Source: Physella acuta (taxonomy: Eukaryota; Mollusca; Gastropoda; Physidae). From it: DNA of 64,000 bases. A program made the translations under genes and the position numbers. The notes below the pieces were generated by a model, which worked only from the letters and a program-made list of their open reading frames with translations, did no database searches and was not told the origin of the DNA. Position 1 is the stretch's first letter. Each line of letters opens with the position of its first letter. The stretch spans positions 1-64,000 of the forward strand of contig NW_026733003.1 in the NCBI RefSeq assembly GCF_028476545.1. Reading direction: 5' to 3'. Of the stretch, positions 60,663-64,000 are shown piece after piece.

Positions 60663-61206
60663 TCACAAAAACGAGTCACACCACTGCTTCAGACACTGAT
60701 AGCAATCCTCCTGCTGTTTAGAATTGGCAGCACAGATATCTTTTAACCAATCCTTGAAGAGGCTTTCATCTTTTTTAAAAAGAAGATACTGGCCTAGAAC
60801 TACATATGCCTGGTACAATGAAAATGTATATATATATCAAAACGTAGGAGAAAAATGTTTGAAAATTAAATAATTAATTTTCTTAATATAAAATGATAAC
60901 GATAAAGGATAATGTACATGCAAAAAAAGGTAAAAAAGTATAGGATTAAGATACTGAGATTCATTCTATATATTTAATAAAGTAATCGTGCATTTCTATA
61001 TCAATATTAAAAACAAAATACAACTGGGGCTAGCAAAAATGTTAAGGTTAATACAAAAAACAATAAAAAGGGTAACATACCTTATCATAATTTTTTTCGG
61101 TCAAGCGTGAACCCAGTGCCTCACCAATCCCAGCCAGCTCATACACTGTCTTCTCCCCCATTGGCTCGGAGACGAAGTTCTGATGTTTTTTTGATGTTGA
61201 CGACAT
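60663..61206 (-). CDS. BANF1: Barrier-to-autointegration factor (BAF), two exons
   Basis: Exons 61206-61081 and 60809-60663 join in phase 0 for 90 residues, against 89 in human BAF. BAF is a small dimeric chromatin protein that bridges double-stranded DNA and links it to LEM-domain proteins and lamins at the nuclear envelope, needed for nuclear assembly. Nearly the whole family signature is legible: [14 protein letters not shown], the helix-hairpin-helix [40 protein letters not shown] and the Cys/Trp-rich end [13 protein letters not shown]. The start is the only ATG in frame before the conserved head. A minus-strand TTTTCAG at about 61223-61229 may be the acceptor of a 5' UTR intron. Base use is ordinary; it looks intact. 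Confidence 0.96.
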
Positions 61207-61229
61207 GTTGATTTCTGTGGAACTGAAAA

Positions 61230-62500
61230 CAATATTATTGTGGAAACCTACAAATATAAAGCCTTTAGGAAATTAACACTCAATAACAATTTTCTAAAGT
61301 TTTGACAACAGTAAATTATCAAAAACGAAAACAAAAATTCATAAAGAAATAAGCTTAATAAGCCCAATGTTTTCCTAACGTTTTGGTGTGTTTCGGTTGT
61401 GTTTATAATAAAATACGCTCAACTGGAGGTGAACGTGAAGCGGGGAATAAAATACGCTAAAATGGAGTTTTACCCAAGTGTTTCAATTATTTCAAAATAC
61501 ATCTCATCATCTAATCTAGATTCTAGGCTATTTTTAAATTTTTTGGCTTTGGCAACTTTCAAACTTTAACTTTGGGTGACTTTGTATAGCAGCTAAAAAA
61601 CGCGAATTTTCAAAAACAAAACAAGCATAAAACATAACAGATTGTGATCTATATTATTATTATCCAAAAAGAGTAACATTTTACTTGTGTAGTATTAAAA
61701 CAAGTGTTAAACAATTCGAGTACTATTGAAATAAGTGATTTCCCAGTATAAACAAATTTAATTTTCCGGAAATCCGGAAAGTGCTTGTTTGTACTTGTAA
61801 AACATGGCGCCTGTCTACGTTTCAAAACTCTAATAAGGTGCATGAATTTTACAAATCTAAAAATAGATTCTACCAAAATATAAATTACATCTCATTAAAT
61901 TTAAATATTTAAAAAATCCTTGCCATTTGTAAGGGAGGGAAACATCAGACTTAACTCGGAGCCCCTTCTACAAAACAGTTTTTTTTTTTTAAAAAGGTGG
62001 AATTATAATCTACAATCTAAATACTAGATCTAAATCTTAACTTTTTACAGCAGATTCTTAATTCTATTGGATTTACCTTATATTTTCTTTTCATAAACTG
62101 CAATAAATATTGATCTATAGGCATCTATTTACAGCTGCGTTGCTAAATATGAAATTATAACATTAAGGGAATTAATTGTGCTAGTTCTAATAGTTACGGC
62201 AAAAATAGAAAATAAACCTTGGTCATGTCCCCTGGCAGTAAGAAAACTACAAAAGTAATATTTATAATTTATCAGCATTGGTTCAGACAAAAAACAAAAT
62301 ATTGAAATTTAAAATAATATCATATTACTAGCAGATAGTTCATAATAAATCTGAAAATGACTCTCCCTTTTTATACACATAGTATGCTTCAAAATATAAT
62401 CATTTCTCACCCATCATAAACTCTTCCGTCATACTTCCCCCCCCCCCCCCCCCCTCCCACCACCATCATACACTCCTCCACCTCTCAGAGTACGTAATAT
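61230..62500 (-). other. 5' flank of BAF
   Basis: AT-rich. AACATGGCGCCTGTC at 61801-61815 is a small GC-rich spot that could mark a promoter. A C run lies at about 62437-62457. No other gene is supported. Confidence 0.35.
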
Positions 62501-62556
62501 GGAACGGATCAAAGTGTTTAGAGAAGCGACATAACTCGACGTCTCACAGATGGAAC

Positions 62557-62847
62557 CAGTGGCGTAGCGAGGTCGGGTGTCACCCGGTGCGGCACTTAAT
62601 GGTGTCACCCCCCCCCCCCCAGAGGCGTAGCGACCCTTCCCGGGGACAAACTTTCAATTTTCGATTTGCATCCTCCCACCCCCCCCCCCCCTCAAACTTT
62701 CGATTTGCACCTCTTTAACACTCGAATTAATCACTTAATTAACTGGAATTATCATTTTTCTCTATATATTTTGCTATTTTTTGCCTTAGTGTCACTCCCC
62801 TAAATGGTGTCACCCGGTGCGGTCCGCACCCCCTCGCTACGCCTCTG
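62557..62847 (+). mobile_element. MITE family M3 with an M1 fragment inside
   Basis: CAGTGGCGTAGCGAGGTCGG to CCCTCGCTACGCCTCTG, with perfect 8-bp duplication GATGGAAC (62549-62556 and 62848-62855), itself part of the minisatellite monomer. An M1 start (CAGAGGCGTAGCGACCC) lies at about 62621. Confidence 0.92.
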
Positions 62848-62950
62848 GATGGAACAGAACAATTTGTGTAGGGACAAAACTTGATGTCTCACAAAAAGAT
62901 GGAACAGAACAATTTGTGTAGAGAAGGGACAAAACTTGATGTCTCACAAA

Positions 62951-63201
62951 CAGTGTTTCTTCCAGACTTTTTTCTCCGGGGGGGGGGGGGGGGGGCACTT
63001 GAAATTTTCGGGGGGGGGGGGCGGTAGACTTTCTTCGGGGGGGGGGGGCGGACACTGTCAAAAGTAAGTATTTTCTATATAAATTATATAAATTTCATTT
63101 CGTTCGGGGGGCGGTAAAAAAATTTCGGGGGGGGGGGGGGGGGGGGCGGGGGGGATGCTTAGTCCCCCCCCCCCCCGAAGAGATGCCTGGAAGAAACTCT
63201 G
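62951..63201 (+). mobile_element. MITE family M2, G-run rich, best copy
   Basis: CAGTGTTTCTTCCAGACTTT to GCCTGGAAGAAACTCTG with perfect 8-bp duplication CTCACAAA (62943-62950 and 63202-63209), again minisatellite sequence. The full set of M2 spacers is present between G runs of up to 20. Confidence 0.93.
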
Positions 63202-63254
63202 CTCACAAAAAGATGGAGCAGAACAACTTACCTACTTAGAGACGGGACATAAAC

Positions 63255-63410
63255 CAATTTTCCCTCTAAGGGGGAAAAACTAGTTTTCAAGATGTATTTT
63301 CTGTGCGCGCTGTTCTAAAAGTCTTATACAGGGATAAATTTATTTTACAACTTTACTGCGCGGCAGCTTAAAACAACTGCGCGGCCGCGCAACCGCGCAT
63401 CTTAGAGGGA
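63255..63410. mobile_element. 156-bp MITE with TTCCCTCTAAG ends
   Basis: CAATTTTCCCTCTAAGGG and CGCATCTTAGAGGGA as inverted ends, flanks ACATAAAC and TCATAAAC (7 of 8). The interior holds GCGCGCTG and CGCGGCCGCGCAACCGCG. Related to the element at about 33905-34070. Confidence 0.82.
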
Positions 63411-63489
63411 TCATAAACTCGATGTCTCACAAAAAGATGGAACAGAACAATCTGCTTAGAGAAGGGACACAGCTCAGTGTCTCAAAAAA

Positions 63490-63493
<4 letters not shown>

Positions 63494-63578
<85 letters not shown>
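63494..63578. repeat. (TA)n microsatellite
   Basis: About 42 TA units inside the minisatellite. Confidence 0.97.
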
Positions 63579-63583
<5 letters not shown>

Positions 63584-63958
63584 TGGAATAGAACAATTTG
63601 TTTCGAGAAGGGACACAACTCCATGTCTCCCAAGACCGGCGGTTCTGGCTAGGCCAGTGGTGTGGCACGCTCCAGTTCCCACACCACAGAGATAAGATCG
63701 CAATGCATGTTCTTTACAAGACAAATATTTCTGGAATAATTGTATACATGTGTGTAGTGCTATGTACTTGCAGAGGCTTCACGTGTTATTTATTTAAAGC
63801 AAATTAACATATTTTAAAACACCGTTTATGCCTCAGTCTTAGAAGCATCTGATGTTCTGGATTTCATGAATTAACTTCTATACATTTTTCGACAATGTTT
63901 TTTGATGTTGTATATGGAAGTATGTGCGTGTAGATGCTTCTTATCTTGTTGTCTGCAG

Positions 63959-64000
63959 AAAGCAAACAGACAAATTTCTGGAGTTCCTTCTTAATGGAAT
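63959..64000 (+). CDS. Possible start of an exon running off the window
   Basis: A good acceptor (TTATCTTGTTGTCTGCAG, ending 63958) is followed by 42 open bases readable as KQTDKFLEFLLNG in one frame. It may be the first visible exon of a plus-strand gene beyond the window. Too short to identify. Confidence 0.3.

Larger units (their letters stand above)
62500..63640. repeat. ~55-bp minisatellite broken by three MITEs and a (TA)n
   Basis: Monomers of GATGGAACAGAACAATTTGT, GTAGAGAAGGGACAAAACTT and GATGTCTCACAAAAA occur at about 62510, 62848, 62898, 63210, 63430 and 63585. Reading across the insertions they form one array. The inserts are 62557-62847, 62951-63201, 63255-63410 and the TA run. 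Confidence 0.88.

Overview
This is an AT-rich invertebrate animal nuclear window. It has spliced genes with short exons and 0.1-3 kb introns, tRNA-derived SINEs and many small DNA transposons. The gene content (Golgi alpha-mannosidase II, CCDC61, an RMDN-family protein, BAF, tandem secreted C-type-lectin-like genes) and the repeats fit a lophotrochozoan, most likely a gastropod mollusc. That assignment is an inference from gene style; no search was run.

Layout, left to right. 0-2 kb: non-coding, apart from a possible orphan terminal exon (789-979) and a SINE just upstream of the first gene. 2.1-10.65 kb (+): Golgi alpha-mannosidase II in four exons; three small 5' exons sit in repeat-filled introns and one 2.7 kb exon carries most of the catalytic protein. 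10.7-17 kb: 3' flank, SINEs and G/C-run-rich MITEs. 17.4-32.8 kb (-): two tandem paralogous five-exon genes for short secreted C-type-lectin-like proteins. Copy B (27.9-32.8 kb) reads cleanly; copy A (17.4-24.8 kb) has a 1-base length change in exon 3. Their introns are packed with minisatellites, MITEs, Helitron-like pieces and a LINE tail. 33-36 kb: repeats. 36.5-47.9 kb (+): CCDC61 in 14 exons with a probable U12-type AT-AC intron. 50.3-56.2 kb (-): a nine-exon RMDN-family gene, tail to tail with CCDC61, with a strikingly CTAG-rich block upstream. 60.7-61.2 kb (-): BAF (BANF1) in two exons. 62.5-63.6 kb: a minisatellite into which three MITEs have inserted. The last 42 bases may open an exon of another gene.

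The genes are not a functional cluster. They cover Golgi N-glycan trimming, basal body/centriole assembly, microtubule/mitochondrial membrane biology, chromatin-lamina bridging and (inferred) secreted recognition.

Two patterns stand out. First, exon-intron junctions have been tandemly copied into the adjacent intron at five places in four genes, so several introns hold repeated splice donors or acceptors. Second, hAT-like MITEs with 8-bp target duplications, many built around long G or C runs, repeatedly land in minisatellites, in SINEs, in one another and a few bases from splice sites. I saw no LTR, retroviral or other virus-like element.
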